DNA from: Amanita rubescens
Taxonomy: Eukaryota > Basidiomycota > Agaricomycetes > Agaricales > Amanitaceae
DNA: 64,000 nt
Reading direction: 5' to 3'
Assembly: GCA_015039365.1 (NCBI GenBank)
Contig: WION01000174.1
Location: 46,982 to 110,981, forward strand
Shown here: in pieces, positions 30,376 to 42,451 of the stretch
Position numbering within the stretch: the stretch's first letter is position 1
How the letters are laid out: each line of letters begins with the position of its first letter
The notes under the pieces: model-generated
Seen by the model: the letters and a program-made list of their open reading frames with translations, nothing else
Database searches by the model: none
What the model was told of the DNA's origin: nothing
Translations under genes and position numbers: made by a program

Positions 30376-32823
30376 ATGCCCCCTACTACAATAAATTCTT
30401 CGGCGCTTTTTGAAATGGTCGATTCCATCCGCAAGGACGAGTACCATCCCTATAGGTGGGCTCACTCTTTGAATCTCTTTTGGTGCGTTTGTAACATTCG
30501 ACCATCTCCGCCTAGCACCCCGATGGACGAGACCTACAATTTCCATGAAGCCGATTTTATCTACCAACCGTAAGTCGCTTTCTTTACTGCGCCGTGCGTA
30601 CTGGAATTTCTCATCGTCATTCGTTGCAGCGGGTATTTCGACCTGTGTTTCAATGGCGTCCTGAACGAGTGCAGCCCTATAGTCAAGGCTCTGGCAATTG
30701 ACGCGTCGTTGGTTGATACTCCGGTCCTCTTTTCTAGCGAAAAGAAAGCCAGCATTGCCACCAACGCATCTCAGGTTGACGCGTCCCAAAGCGTACCATT
30801 TTCTAACGAGCCCGCTTTGCCCCATGCATCGCCTGTTCCTGCCGACGCGTCTCCCTCTACCTCTGCTTGCGCTTCCTCACCGAAGGAGATCTACTCCACC
30901 CCCGGTTCTCCGCTATTTACGCCGATCTCCGGACCTGTCGATCTTCCCTGCGTTCAAGAATGGACGCAACCAGAAACCCCACCCAGTTTACCCGACGGTC
31001 GTGAAGAATTTACAACCGTCATAGAACCCGTCGATATTACTCAGGTCCCGACGCCTCTGGCTCAGTCGTCTCTTTCGGGCACGTTTCCGGTGTTCGCTGC
31101 AGATATCGATATCCTATCGCTTCCGGGACCTTCTGCTTCGTCATTCGGACCCAGTGAGGTCGCGCCCGACTTTCCACCTCCAGGCATCGAAGATGCCACA
31201 GCTTCGCCTTCTTCCTTCGAACCCGGACCTATTCCCAGTAGCCAACTCACTCGGAAAAGAAAGCGTAGCTTCATCGCCTACGACGATTATCAGCCTGAAA
31301 CGTTTTCAGGCGCTTTCCAAGCACATGATCCAGCTTCTGTGGTACCCCTTGCACCTTCTCCGGCGACAGAGACAGTACAACCCATATTTCCGTCTCTATC
31401 TGAGAGCGATCCAGTAGTCCAAGTCGACGTACCGCCGACGGCGGCGGCGAATAGATATGCTACCAGCGTCCCACCCTCGTTACTTGATCAAATCGCGGCT
31501 GCAGCAGTCGCAGCCACCATCCGAGCTTCGCCTGGCGTCAACGTTTTTGCTGCTCCATGTAACGCGAACCAAGTTCGCAAGCCAAGGGCTTCAAAAAAGT
31601 CATCCCCTCTTGCGACTTTTTCAATGCCACCTCAGCCATACACAACTAACGCGTTTCCGGACCCAGCGGCAGGGGTGCCACCTCCGATGTTCGCTGTTCC
31701 GCCGTCTCACGCTTCTCAAGCGCACATCAGCAATGGTGCTTCCTATCCATCTTCCTCTGCCCTTGCACCTCCTATTTTTTACGGTCCTGGAAACACGGGC
31801 GCCAAACGAAGACGGGTCGCAGGTCTGGGTTTTGCAGGCGAGCCCATAGCGCGGCAAGGCGCGGCTACTTGCCAATCGCGAGGATTCCCAACAGCAAGTG
31901 ATTTCCAGGCGCAGACGCTTTGGGGGACGTCGTTTATGAATCCCGAGTCGGACAATTTTGGTCATTGTGGTATCGTTACACCGCAGTACGCCGCCGGATC
32001 AAGCATGGGCTTTAGTACTCAGTATCAGAATATGGCTTTACCTCAGGTTTCCGATAACTGGAACGGAAATCTTCCAATCGTTGGCCAAATGACGAGTCCA
32101 CACTTCTGGGAGCTGGGTCCTTCTTCTCTTCCCTTGTAAGTTGATGATGTTTTTTTAAATATTTTTTAATCGTCTACTGACGAACTTGCCAGACAACAAG
32201 ATATCGTCAACCGTGACTTTAATTACGATCAACCTCGAATCGACACGCCATTTTACGCACATGGTACTAGTAGCTCCAAATCGCGCAAAACTTCCGGTCG
32301 AAAACGCAAACCGGAATCCATCCCCATAGCCAGCGATTCCAGTCCAAGACGAAGCCAAGTCCCCGTCGTCACTCCAAAACAACAACAACAAGAAGGAATC
32401 CGAGAAACTTTTATTTGCCAAATCTCAGGGTGCAAAAAACCGATCAGCGTATTACGCAACGGAGCATGGTCCATTCGAAGGGTATTACAAGAACACGGTC
32501 ACCTTCCGTCTTTTCCCTCCACAGACGCCGATTCGGACGTGATGATCACATGTCAATGGGAAGACGAGGAAGGTGGTAAAAAATGTTTACAAAAAACCAA
32601 ATGGACGAACTACACTCGTCATTTTTCTGGCCATTTGGGTGTGTTGATACGGCAATGCGAGTTTTGCAAATCGGTCCAAGCGAGGCCGTCGAATTTGGCT
32701 AGACATTTTAGGACTTGTAGGGCTTATCAGGAGCAGGATGATGAGACGAGAAGGGAGGCTTGGATGAGGTTGAATACGAGGGTGGACTTTGAAGAGTTTG
32801 AAAGGTCGTTGATGAGACGGTGA
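30376..32823 (+). CDS. Large Pro/Ser-rich protein with C-terminal zinc-finger-like Cys/His clusters
   Basis: Three exons, 30376-30569, 30630-32135, 32193-32823; 2331 bases, 776 residues. The first 100 residues look folded (WAHSLNLFWCVCNIRPS, YFDLCFNGVLNECSP). Residues 100-560 are low-complexity Pro/Ser/Ala sequence with short basic patches (RKRKRSF, AKRRRVAG). The C-terminal 140 residues hold three Cys/His groups: CQISGCKKP...H, CQWEDEEGGKKC...H...H, and CEFCKSVQARPSNLARHFRTC, the last close to a C2HC finger. The layout suggests a nuclear DNA-binding regulator, and similar proteins are common in Agaricomycetes. No specific orthologue can be named. Confidence 0.8.
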
Positions 32824-32954
32824 CGCGTGCGTTATGTACTATAGTCAAGTCAGTCAAAGTTATTGTAATCATAGTAGTTACAACCATAACCCTAGATACC
32901 AAGATTCGACACACCGAGCGTGAGAATCCAAGTTTCACTTGCACTGCATCCCCC

Positions 32955-34770
32955 ATGGTCAAAGACGCATCGTCCCTATTCCCATGGGACCAAATCAAAG
33001 CCGAAAGCATGCGAAGCGTATGCCGCGACCTCGGGGTTAAACTCAACCACTCCAATCGCGCTATGATGACCCACTTTCTCGAGAGAGTGTATAAAATCGG
33101 GCGTAAGTCCAAGTTCTTTCTTTCATGTTTACTAAATCACATATTAAACCATACCATACAGTACCCAAAGCGCTTGCGCAAGACGAACCCCAACCCCACC
33201 CAACCAAATCCCAAGCCCTCTCCACACCCACGTCATCACGAAAACGAACTCGAAGAGCTACCACCCCCACTCCAATTTCAACTCGTTCTGCAGGAGGAGG
33301 AGGATCCTCTCCAAAACGACGTCCAAACCGCGGTACAAAACAAGAAGCAGAAGAAGGAGCGGAATACCAAAACCCTGACGATGACGAGGATGACGAGGAA
33401 GACGAAGACGAAGAACAAGAACAAGAACAAGAACAAGAACCATCTTCACGTAAACGACCCAGGCGCGAGACCAACAGCGCCGCCGTTGCCGCCCTCGTCG
33501 TTACTAGCGATTACAACACGCGGTTTAAAGCCGATCGAAGAGGGAGAATGTCAGATCTCGGACCGCGTACTAGGAGTTTGAGAACGACAGCGACAACAAC
33601 GCGAGGAAGAGCACGAGGAAGAGTTTCTGAACCGATGACTGTGGTATCCGCACCCGTCACACCCCGCCGTCCTCGTCGTCCTGCCGAGGCGGCTCGTTCG
33701 AGAGGGGTAATAGGCTCCGCGAGGAGAGCTATCACCGCGGGTGGGAGTAGTGGACGTCGAGTGAGAGTTGCTGAGCCTACTTCGTCTGAGACGGAGGAAG
33801 GTGATGATGTGGGTGACAGTGCGTCGGTTGTGGTGACGAGGAGGAAGAGGAGGGCTGGTTTTGTTCGGGATCGTAGTCCGGCTAGGAAACGACGGGCTGT
33901 CTTTGTCCGGGGGCCGCTCGTGAATGGGGCGGACGAAGGAGAAGGAGATGATCAGGATGTGGTTGCTGCTCCTGTGAAACGTGCGAGGAGGACTTCGTCG
34001 TCGTCGTATCGGAAACCTGTTCGAAGAGCGGGAAGAATGTCTACGGGTAAAAGGGTGGTCGCGGATGTGGGTCCCAAGTTGGTTTTTGACGGGATTGATG
34101 TGCCGCCTTTGTCCAAGGCTATGGTTGCGGCGATTAAGAGGAAGGATATGGTGTTTGGGGATGAGGATGCTGATGGGGAGGTGGATGAGAATGTGGCAGA
34201 GGCGGAGCGGCAGCGTGCGCTTGAGCCTGAGCCTGAGCCTGAGCTCGAGCCCACCGCTTCTGTTGTGGAACAGAACGAGGATGCTGTTGAGGGTGATATT
34301 GCTTCCGCGGGTGGTGAGGAGGATGTCGCTCCCGAGGGTGGAGAAGAAGATGTCGCTCCTGAAGATGGAGATGAAGAAATGCCTGTTGACGAGGCTGAAA
34401 TCCAAGGTAACATCGTGGATGAAGAAGAAGAAGAGGACGATGGAGATTTTGGGGAAATTATCCCAGACGACACTTCGTCCCTTGGTAACTCCAACAAAGG
34501 TACGTTGCGCGTGGTGTCTTCGTTTCAATTCTAATTGTCGTCGCAGAAAATGAAGCGCCAGATGAAGGAATGAGTGAAGAGCAAGAAACGATGGAGATGG
34601 ACACGATTCAAGGCGTGACGACGACGATGAGCATTGAAGAGGAAATGGCAGCGCGTGCGGCAGAAGCGCTGTTTGGTGCCAGTACGAGTGCCATGTCAGT
34701 TCCCATCCAAAGCGATGGTGAACCGAGCAACGTCACTGAAGAAGATGATCTAAACTCATTTTTGACTTGA
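32955..34770 (+). CDS. SAP-like/AT-hook-like nuclear protein
   Basis: Three exons, 32955-33102, 33162-34499, 34547-34770; 1710 bases, 569 residues. The N-terminus (LRSVCRDLGV-type helix pair: MRSVCRDLGVKLNHSNRAMM) resembles a SAP motif, which binds AT-rich DNA or chromatin. The rest is disordered and alternates basic patches (SRKRTRRA, RGRARGRV, PRRPRRPA, RRKRRAGF, KRARRT) with acidic runs (DDDEDDEEDEDEEQ). Small tandem repeats are visible: EP four times near 34225 and a GGEEDVAPE repeat near 34310-34360. The minus strand is also open for 300 codons across the middle, a result of codon bias in Arg/Ser/Glu-rich sequence and not a second gene. Likely chromatin-associated. Confidence 0.75.
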
Positions 34771-34906
34771 TCTCAAAAAAAAAAAAAATCGAGTTTGTGT
34801 ATGTGTACTGTATATAGGAAAACACAGAGCAGTAATTAGTGTGAACGTAGGACAGAGAGTGGTAGGCATGGCTTAAGGAAAAAAAAACACAATTTACAAT
34901 ACGGCC

Positions 34907-36451
34907 TTACATGACCTTGGCAGTGGCAGGTGCCGGCGCCAAAACGAAACGATCTGCAACGGGACTCCAACCATCTTCTTCAGACCTGTCTTCACCCCTG
35001 ATTAAACTAGCAATCGACGCCGTGTGTCGATGTCCTTTCCCCCCCGCTCCGCCTCTAACACCGTGTTTCCTACTACTCCCCGCACGTTTCGTCTTTGGGG
35101 GCGGATCTCCGCCGCCAGCGAGGAGGGGAGCAGCTGAATTCGGCGGTTCCGCGACAGCGTCGTCTAAGCGATGACCGCCGGCGGAAGAGGAAGCCGAGTC
35201 GTGCTCGTACTCGTCTTCATAATAGTCCTCATCAGAGGCTGATGCGGCAGCAGCAGCCGAGGCCGCAGCCGCAGCACCGTGCGACATACCGACGCGCGGG
35301 TCGTCTAAATCGTACAGCGCGTACTTGTTTCGTGATTTTCCCATGTGAAATGGGAGTGAATTGTACGCGTTTGGAGCCAAGAGGGTGAAATTGTGAGGAG
35401 GTAAAAATGCGGCTGGGCCTTTGAGTTCGTCTGGGAGGAAAAAGTAGAAAAAGACGGTGGCGAGGCATGCGCCGCAGACGACGTCGATGAGGTAGTGGTG
35501 GGTGAGGTACATTGTGGACCAGTAGAGGACGGCGACGTAGGACCAGACAAAGGTCGAATATTGGGGGAAAAAATGGGAAATGAAGAGGGCTTCCATTGTT
35601 CCGCAAGCGGCGTGGAGTGAAGGGAATGCGCCGAATACGAGGGGAGAGTTTGAAAAGGCGGTTGTATAGCCTGAGGAGTGGAATAAGGCGTCTATTCTAG
35701 CGAGACCGCCTGGAGAACCTGGCATGCCGTAATTTGCCGGGGTAAGGCCATAGAGGAGCTCGTACCAAGGTGGCGAGCATGGAAAGATGAGCTGAGTAAG
35801 CACACCTACGAGGTTCAAATAACCAAAGGCGCTTCCCCAGAAATGTAGGACTGGCTTTGATCTAAAAAGCCAGAGAAAGAGGGCGACGATGAAGGGGAGT
35901 GTAAAGTGACCAACGCCGTAAGGGATCCATGCGATAATGTCAAGGACTGGATGGGTGAATCGGGTGAGGATATCAGAAATGTTTGCACCGTAAAGGACTG
36001 TTTCTAGGGTTGGAAGGAGGGATACGGATACTGGTGGTCGATATGCTGGAGAGATGAATCTTGAAGAATAAAAAGCGAGGAGGTAGGTTGCGATAGGAAC
36101 GGCTGGTAGAAAGAATTGGGAAGTTACTGGAACGATAAGAAATATTGTGTAGAGAATTGGGATGACGAGCTTGTATGGATAAGGAGGGAATTCCATTAAA
36201 GCAAGCCAGAATGATGCGAGGAATAGATGAGCGAGGTAGAGGATATCATGAGGAGTAAATAGGTGATTTTGAAGACGAATGAGGTTGACAAGAGGAGAAG
36301 TTCTTTTGTCAAGTCTAGCAACTGCAGCGACAAAAGCATGAGCTAGAGTTGAAAATAAACCTGGTGGACGAGGCATTGAAAGTTTGGAGTTGAGAGTCAC
36401 GTTGGAGGTCAACTTGGTTCCGTCGTCTTCAGTCACACGCCGTCTGTGCAT
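34907..36451 (-). CDS. AUR1: Inositol phosphorylceramide synthase catalytic subunit
   Basis: Single exon, 514 residues from the ATG at 36451; a second ATG at 36376 (MPRPPGLFSTL) is where homologues, as I recall them, usually start. It transfers phosphoinositol from phosphatidylinositol to ceramide in the Golgi, an essential fungal step and the target of aureobasidin A. Several transmembrane segments fill the first 350 residues. The conserved CSPPWYE motif, the PAP2-type motifs FGAFPSLHAACG (about residue 273) and HHYLIDVVCG (about 318, catalytic His and Asp) are intact. The C-terminal 150 residues are a disordered, Ala/Ser/Gly-rich cytosolic tail. It is head-to-head with the methyltransferase gene. 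Confidence 0.93.
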   Translation of the reverse strand: MHRRRVTEDDGTKLTSNVTLNSKLSMPRPPGLFSTLAHAFVAAVARLDKRTSPLVNLIRLQNHLFTPHDILYLAHLFLASFWLALMEFPPYPYKLVIPILYTIFLIVPVTSQFFLPAVPIATYLLAFYSSRFISPAYRPPVSVSLLPTLETVLYGANISDILTRFTHPVLDIIAWIPYGVGHFTLPFIVALFLWLFRSKPVLHFWGSAFGYLNLVGVLTQLIFPCSPPWYELLYGLTPANYGMPGSPGGLARIDALFHSSGYTTAFSNSPLVFGAFPSLHAACGTMEALFISHFFPQYSTFVWSYVAVLYWSTMYLTHHYLIDVVCGACLATVFFYFFLPDELKGPAAFLPPHNFTLLAPNAYNSLPFHMGKSRNKYALYDLDDPRVGMSHGAAAAASAAAAASASDEDYYEDEYEHDSASSSAGGHRLDDAVAEPPNSAAPLLAGGGDPPPKTKRAGSSRKHGVRGGAGGKGHRHTASIASLIRGEDRSEEDGWSPVADRFVLAPAPATAKVM

Positions 36452-36466
36452 TTGAAAGTTCAGCGC

Positions 36467-37243
36467 ATGAAAGCTGCTCTCAACATTATCCAAGACCTGA
36501 GCTTGGCCGTGAATATCGCACTCGGTCCCACATTACTCGTTCTCTTCTCGAATCCGCGGCTTATCTTTTCTCCGAGGGTTATATCTCGCATATTCATGGC
36601 TCATGTATGGAATGCCTTTAGCGTTGCAATAGACGAAAGAGGCAATGAAGCAAAGAGTTTACTAATAACTCCCTATGCTAAAGGAATTATACTCGATATT
36701 GGTGCAGGTCATGGTCATTCCATTCAATATCTTAATCACAGCCTCATTCAACGCTACATCGCAATAGAACCAAATATTTTAATGCATCCTCACATCCGCA
36801 ATGCTGCCCACGCTGCCGGTTACACCGAACATAACGGCACTCTCCTCATTCTTCCGTGCGGACTGCAAGATTCGGAACTTATCCTGGCTGCTGCAGGCAC
36901 CCAAGTGGATACCATCATATCCGTCCTCACGTTATGTTCCGTCCCTGCACCAGAAAAATTGATTCCCGCCATGACCGACCTCCTACTCAAACCAGGTGGT
37001 CAGCTGTTATATTATGAACATGTCCTCAATCCCCGCCATGACATCGCATGGTGGCAGAAACTCTGGTCCCCCATTTGGTCCCTCACTTTCGATGGTTGTA
37101 GAATGGACAGACAGACGGATTTGTGGATTGAACAAACCAAAGGTTTACGCAGACGTCACGTTTGGGCCAAACCAGGCGAACCACCAGAAAGTCTCTTCTT
37201 CCACCGCCTCGGGCGATACGAAAAGCTCGGAATCATAAATTAG
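36467..37243 (+). CDS. SAM-dependent methyltransferase (METTL7-like)
   Basis: Single exon, 258 residues from MKAALNIIQD. A hydrophobic N-terminal segment (LSLAVNIALGPTLLVLF) suggests membrane association, as in METTL7 proteins. The Rossmann methyltransferase core follows: motif I ILDIGAGHGHSIQYL, acidic motif II in YIAIEPN, then TIISVLTLCSVP and KPGGQLLYYEHVLNP. The C-terminal WWQKLWSPIW...GCRMDRQT matches the methyltransferase-11 class of fungal and animal METTL7 relatives. The methyl acceptor is unknown (animal METTL7 enzymes act on thiols). The ATG is 15 bases from the outermost AUR1 ATG on the other strand. Confidence 0.85.
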   Translation: MKAALNIIQDLSLAVNIALGPTLLVLFSNPRLIFSPRVISRIFMAHVWNAFSVAIDERGNEAKSLLITPYAKGIILDIGAGHGHSIQYLNHSLIQRYIAIEPNILMHPHIRNAAHAAGYTEHNGTLLILPCGLQDSELILAAAGTQVDTIISVLTLCSVPAPEKLIPAMTDLLLKPGGQLLYYEHVLNPRHDIAWWQKLWSPIWSLTFDGCRMDRQTDLWIEQTKGLRRRHVWAKPGEPPESLFFHRLGRYEKLGIIN

Positions 37244-37350
37244 GTAGTGTTACAAATATGTCCAATTCTAGCCATAACAATGACATACAAATCTCGGCGC
37301 CCTTTATCTGGCCTTGTGCCTTCCTCTGACTCTTAGTCCTTTGGCCTCCC

Positions 37351-39850
37351 ATGCGAAGTCTCTTCACTACCTCCCTCGTCGTTGCTGGCATATTTGCCAG
37401 TAATGTTGGTGCTGCTCAACGTAGAAAGACTCTCGGCTTTGGTCCTGAACACCCTCACAAGGTGTTCAAGGCCAGTCCATACCAAATTCAATTCGCCTCA
37501 GACTTGACCAACCCCTCCCCCTTTGACCTCGCGCGTCATTTCGTACAAAGCCAACTTTCCGACGGTGCAGACTTTCACATTAGAAAGGATTCCTATACCG
37601 ACACGCGTACCGGCGTTACCCACGTCTATGTCCGCCAGCTTGTCAACGGAATAGAGGTTGCCGACGGTGACATGAACATTAACATCAAGGACGGCATCAT
37701 TCTCTCTTATGGTAACAGCGTATGTCTCTCCCTTCTTTCTCGTCGTCGCGTCATTGATACCTGCCTCAGTTCTATCCCGGTCCGGCCCCTGCCATGTTTG
37801 AACAGCCCAACTCCGAACTGGTCGCTTATCCCCATACGGATTACTGTCAAAAGCTTATCAATCAGCTAGACGACTCACGCAATATGTTTACCTCGGAGCA
37901 AGTACCTATGGGGCTTCGCAACCCCACCGCCCATTTAGAGGAACTAGACCATTTATACCTCTCAAACTGTCTCTACCATGATTTGCCCGAATCTCTCTCT
38001 CGAGATCTGTTTACGTCAGCCGCTGACCCGGCTGACTTCCGGCCTGCTCTGTTACAGTTCATGATCGCGGCAACCCCGAAAGAACACCTGGCAGACGACA
38101 TCCAGGCCAATTTTGGAAAGTATATGAAAAACATGCGCATCTCGGACGTTAGCCACTTGGCTTCTGTGGGAAGCCCCGTTGAGTTCTTGGTCGACAATGT
38201 TCCTGATACCGTTAACCCTGTCAAGGTCAAGCTTGCATACATTCAGATTCCCAACAAGGACGACACCACATCGTCCCTACACCTCGTGTGGAAGTTTGTT
38301 GTGGAAATGAACGATAATTGGTACGAAACTGCCGTGTCCTCTGCGGCACCTCACCGCATCGTCTCCGTCGTCGACTGGGCTTCCGATTCCCCCGTTCCCG
38401 AGCACCCGCCTCACCCGAGAGCTTCGTACGAGGTGTTCCGCTGGGGTATCAACGATCCTACATGTGGCAAACGAACAATGGAGCCCGAAGCCACTGACGT
38501 TCTCGCGTCTCCCGCCGGCTGGCACGCCATCCCATATGCCAACGACCCTACATACCACTCTTCCGGTGCCAAATTCAAGGGTAAATGGAGAAACACGACC
38601 ACTACCTGGGGCAACAACGTTTTTGCGCAAGAGAATTGGGATGGTTACAACAAGTACCTTCACAACAGACGTCCAGAGGTTGACGAACAGGACATGAAAT
38701 TTGCCTTTGACTATTCTCCTAAATCCGGTCCTGACATTGACCCAATGACGGAAGCCAAGTCGTTTGCCGACGCAACTGTGACCCAACTGTTCTACACGTG
38801 CAACATGGTACACGACTTTTACTACCGCTACGGCTTTGACGAGGTTTCTGGCAATTTCCAGCAATACAACTTTGGCCGCGGAGGCAAGGAGAACGACGCC
38901 GTCATCGCCGACGCGCAGGACGGCTCTGGTATGAACAATGCCAACTTTATGACTCCTCCCGATGGTCAGAACGGCCGCATGCGCATGTACCTCTGGGACC
39001 TATCTCTTCCTTACAGAGACGGTGACTTCGAGGCTGGTATCGTCATTCACGAGTTTAGTCACGGTCTGAGCACGCGCTTGACCGGCGGTCCCGCCGACTC
39101 GTCCTGCCTCGGATGGGGCGAATCTGGTGGAATGGGCGAAGGCTGGGGAGACTTTTTAGCCACGATGATACGCAGCCGTAGAGGCGAGACCGAGTACCCT
39201 ATGGGCGCTTGGGCCGCCAACAAGACTACCGGCATCAGAAGGTACATTTACTCTACCAACGATACCGTCAACCCGTCATTGTACAAGACCCTCGACGCAC
39301 CCGGCTATTGGGGTGTGCACGCGATCGGTGAAGTCTGGGCTGAGATTCTCTGGGTCATCGCGGACGATCTGATCAAGGCACACGGATATTCAGACACGTT
39401 ATACCCACCCTTACCGCTTGAGGATGGTACGATTCCGGATGGTAGCTTTTTCAGATCTAGTTCGGCGACCGGGTTGAAAGTGCCGAAAAAGGGGAACACG
39501 CTGTTTGTACAGTGAGTTGTGTTGTTTTTTTTGTGTGGTCTTATCGCCCAATGACGCGTGCGTAAAAAAGGCTCGTTATCAATGCTATGAAGCTTCAACC
39601 GTGTCGCCCTGGTTTCTTTGAAGCGCGAGATGCGATCATTCAGGCTGATCAGGTTTTGACGGGCGGTGAGAATTTCTGTATCTTGTGGAAAGGGTTCGCG
39701 AAGAGGGGGATGGGTGTGGATGCTAAAGTTATCGGTAGAACACCTTGGGGTGGAGGATCTAGAACAAACGTAGGTGTTCTGTCTTCCAAACGTTTCAATT
39801 AACGCTGACTTTTTTCGCTTTAGGGATTCTCTACTCCTGTGACGTGCTAA
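37351..39850 (+). CDS. Fungalysin, secreted M36 metallopeptidase
   Basis: Four exons: 37351-37719, 37770-39511, 39571-39769, 39824-39850; 2337 bases, 778 residues. A signal peptide is clear (MRSLFTTSLVVAGIFASNVGAA), followed by an FTP propeptide (ASDLTNPSPFDLARHF, VRQLVNGIEVADGDMNI) of about 370 residues that keeps the enzyme inactive until processed. In the mature part the zinc site HEFSHGLSTR begins at residue 550, and the third ligand Glu is in GGMGEGWGDF. Conserved blocks VTQLFYTCNMVHDFYYRYGF and NFQQYNFGRGGKENDAV agree with the family. The last exon codes only eight residues (GFSTPVTC). Extracellular protein degradation; in plant-associated fungi such enzymes also cut host chitinases. 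Confidence 0.95.
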
Positions 39851-41883
39851 ATGACGTTTTCAAACTACATATGCTGATCTGTAATGAAATTTTTTCTGAT
39901 GTACGTTTATAATCTCGGTGCTATATATTACAACAATTGTCCTACGTGCGTATATTTAGTCGTCTTGGGTGGGGAAGGGCGCGAAATCATCCTTTCATCA
40001 ATTGATCGTGTGATCGTTGCGCAGTTTCTTTCTGACAAGTAGAGAGACGTGGCGTACTTGAGCCGCGGGTCCCCGCTTGTCCCCGCGCGCCACCATGGGG
40101 TGGCGTTCGGCTCGCTTATCAGTATCGTTGGCGGGCCGCGACAGCGCCTTGAGTATATTTTTTGATTCCGGTCACGGAATCGCGTCGGGTGATCCCCCCC
40201 CCCCCAAAAAAAAAACGAGTAAGATTGCGCGCTGGCAGTTGAGCACGCGCCTCCAGAACATGACAAGATAAAAGGGAAATTAAACGAGAACCCGACCAGT
40301 CGTTGACTTGGTAAAAAAGTTTGTTTTTATAGAAGCGCTATCTTTATATATCAGATATGATATCTTTTTTATCCCTCTCTTGCTCTAGCTCTAGGTATCT
40401 CTCTCTCTCTCTCACAGTACGTCCAATAGAGCATCAATCTAATGAAAATTGCGTGGCGTCGCGCGCGCGGTTGATTGATACAATCCCGGGGTTTGAAAGC
40501 TTTTAAGAAACTGGTCCGAGGGGTACGCTTTTGGTATAGTCGAGAAGCTGGGAAGAGGAGGGGAGGGAGAGGAAAGGAGATAAAAAGTCGAGGAAGACGA
40601 GAGGTTGTTAGAGATAGAGAGATGTCATGAAAAGTTAAGATAGAAAAAAAAAAAGTTGAAGAGGGAGATTAGGGGGGGTTTTAACAGCGTTGTTATCGTG
40701 TAGTATGACTTCATCCCTCTTCATCCACGACGCAATGTTTTGACTGTGGGTATATGACGCAGCGGTCCGGGAGATTCGATATTCAATTTTGGATGGAAAA
40801 AAACCTCGGACGCGTCATCGATCATCGATGGCTCGGAACTCGATTGGTCCATAAATTCGTTCCTTCGTAAAAGTAGCTCGCAGACAATAATAGCGAACAC
40901 GACAAGGTTTCGCGTGTTCCGCCCGGTACGTTCCTTTGCGAGCGGGGAAACAAAGGAGGAAGTGACGATGACGATTCGGCCGAGATGCTATCTTCGGATT
41001 TGAGCTTGAGAAAGAGAGCTTGAACTCGAAGCTTCTTTTTTTTAATTTGACGGCAGTTCTAGATAAGGATGTGTGTTGGTTTATGAGGGAGTTATGTAGT
41101 ACCTTGCATGATAGTGATACCGTTGATCGATACGATCTGATAGGCATCATTATCATTTATCGCCACGCAAGTGTGCGTGGTCAACAATTTGATGAACCAA
41201 CACGCTCGGAATGTTATCACTTGCACATGTCCTCGGGTCGTTTCACGATCATTATGCGGCTATATGGTATACGTTTGCGGCGTGATGGTCAACGTTGAGG
41301 CCTTGAGGTTCAAATAGTGCATGACAATCGTGCACCGCCTTATGTCAACGCAGCACAACAAATGTCACGGTATGGCGGCTTTGAACAACCGTGGTGCCAT
41401 CCGCGTTCCGTTTCAATGCAAGAAACTTATCGCAGTTCAAAGGGCCACAGTGCGTGCGTCATCAGACGGAAAAGCGGCGCGTACCATCTGTTGATATGGT
41501 ATATCCTGTACATGGTTCAAAGTCATCGTCAAAACACGACGGGCAATTTAAGCTCAAAATCGGGCTTATGAATAGAGGATATTGGATTGTAATATGAGTA
41601 AACGAGAGTCATTGGCGCTCAAATTAATGTAGTCCTATGCTGTTAGATAGAGATGGATAGGGAGGGACTGTGATTAACGATGGGGAAGTGATGAGATTCC
41701 ATAAAGACGAGTGGCGAGGACATACGTAAGATACTGCCAAACTTCAACGTCGTTCGTGGTTCGGCACTCTGCCCGTATACTGAGTCCGGTTTGAGGATTC
41801 CATGTTTACTTGACGTACAAGGAAAACCCATGTATCTGTACACATCCTATCCCGACGTGTCCAACCTCTATTGCCTCTCCATT
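39851..41883. other. 2 kb gene-free stretch with homopolymer and polypurine/polypyrimidine DNA
   Basis: C12 followed directly by A10 at 40194-40215; a CT dinucleotide run at about 40396-40413; a purine-rich block at 40550-40680 (GGGAAGAGGAGGGGAGGGAG and on). From about 41560 to 41760 the sequence resembles the upstream flank of the DELD gene at 41884-42451 (shared ATTGGATTGTAATATG, GAGAGTCATTGG, GATAGAGATGGATAG), a remnant of a further copy. 41790-41883 is the conserved 3' flank of the first DELD gene. No protein gene is supported. Confidence 0.5.
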
Positions 41884-42451
41884 TCAGTCCAACTCATCCA
41901 AGCTGAGGCGATCTCGAGCCTCCAACCCGCCACCAAAATCCCGGACCTTAAGGTCGCGGGCTTTAAAGTCATAGTAATCACGAGCATCCAAAAGTTCGTC
42001 GTTAAAGAAGCGTTCGTCGAGGTCGCGAGCCTTCAGTTCGCCGTCATAGTCACGGGCAGTAATTTGACGCAGTGCCCGTGCATTGACAGTGCTTTCAAGG
42101 TCCCTACGGGCCACGACTGAGGTTATTATTTTACCCAATACACTGTGATTTAGCCAGTGCCAGGCTTTTTTGAAGGCATTTTTGATTTTGTCCCAGATGG
42201 ATTCACGATGATGCTTGGGTCTCGGATGTGGTGGTGGTGGACTGGGGTGTCTGTCATGTGATGGTTGGCGGCGTTGAAGTTGTCCGTTGGTTAGTGAACT
42301 GGTTCGAAGATCCGTGTTTCTACATAGAAATTAGCCAAAGTCGTCACTATAAGATCAAGTATACATACGTGCTGCCCCGCGGTTCAATAATGGGACGCGC
42401 GACGACCGAGGCTGAGACAAGAGCTAAAATTATGATGATGAAGCTCTTCAT
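41884..42451 (-). CDS. Small secreted DELD-type protein 1 (effector candidate)
   Basis: Two exons, 42451-42369 and 42319-41884 (intron GTATGT...TGTAG), 519 bases, 172 residues. A signal peptide (MKSFIIIILALVSASVVA) with a cleavage site near residue 18 starts the protein. A His/Pro-rich segment follows (SHDRHPSPPPPHPRPKHH), then an aromatic helix (WDKIKNAFKKAWHWLNH), then degenerate units starting ARD (ARDYDGELK, ARDLDERF, ARDYYDFK), ending ARDRLSLDELD. From memory the C-terminal RSIDELD motif and His/Ala richness define the DELD family of Serendipita indica, proposed as plant-directed effectors. His richness suggests metal binding. The gene next door (43365-44058) is its paralogue, with similar flanks on both sides. 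Confidence 0.75.

Noticed and set aside
33551..34528. 325-codon minus-strand frame opposite the SAP-like gene
   Set aside because: Composition is Arg/His/Ser-rich low complexity, a mirror of Glu/Asp/Arg codons on the real strand; no splice sites or motifs of its own.
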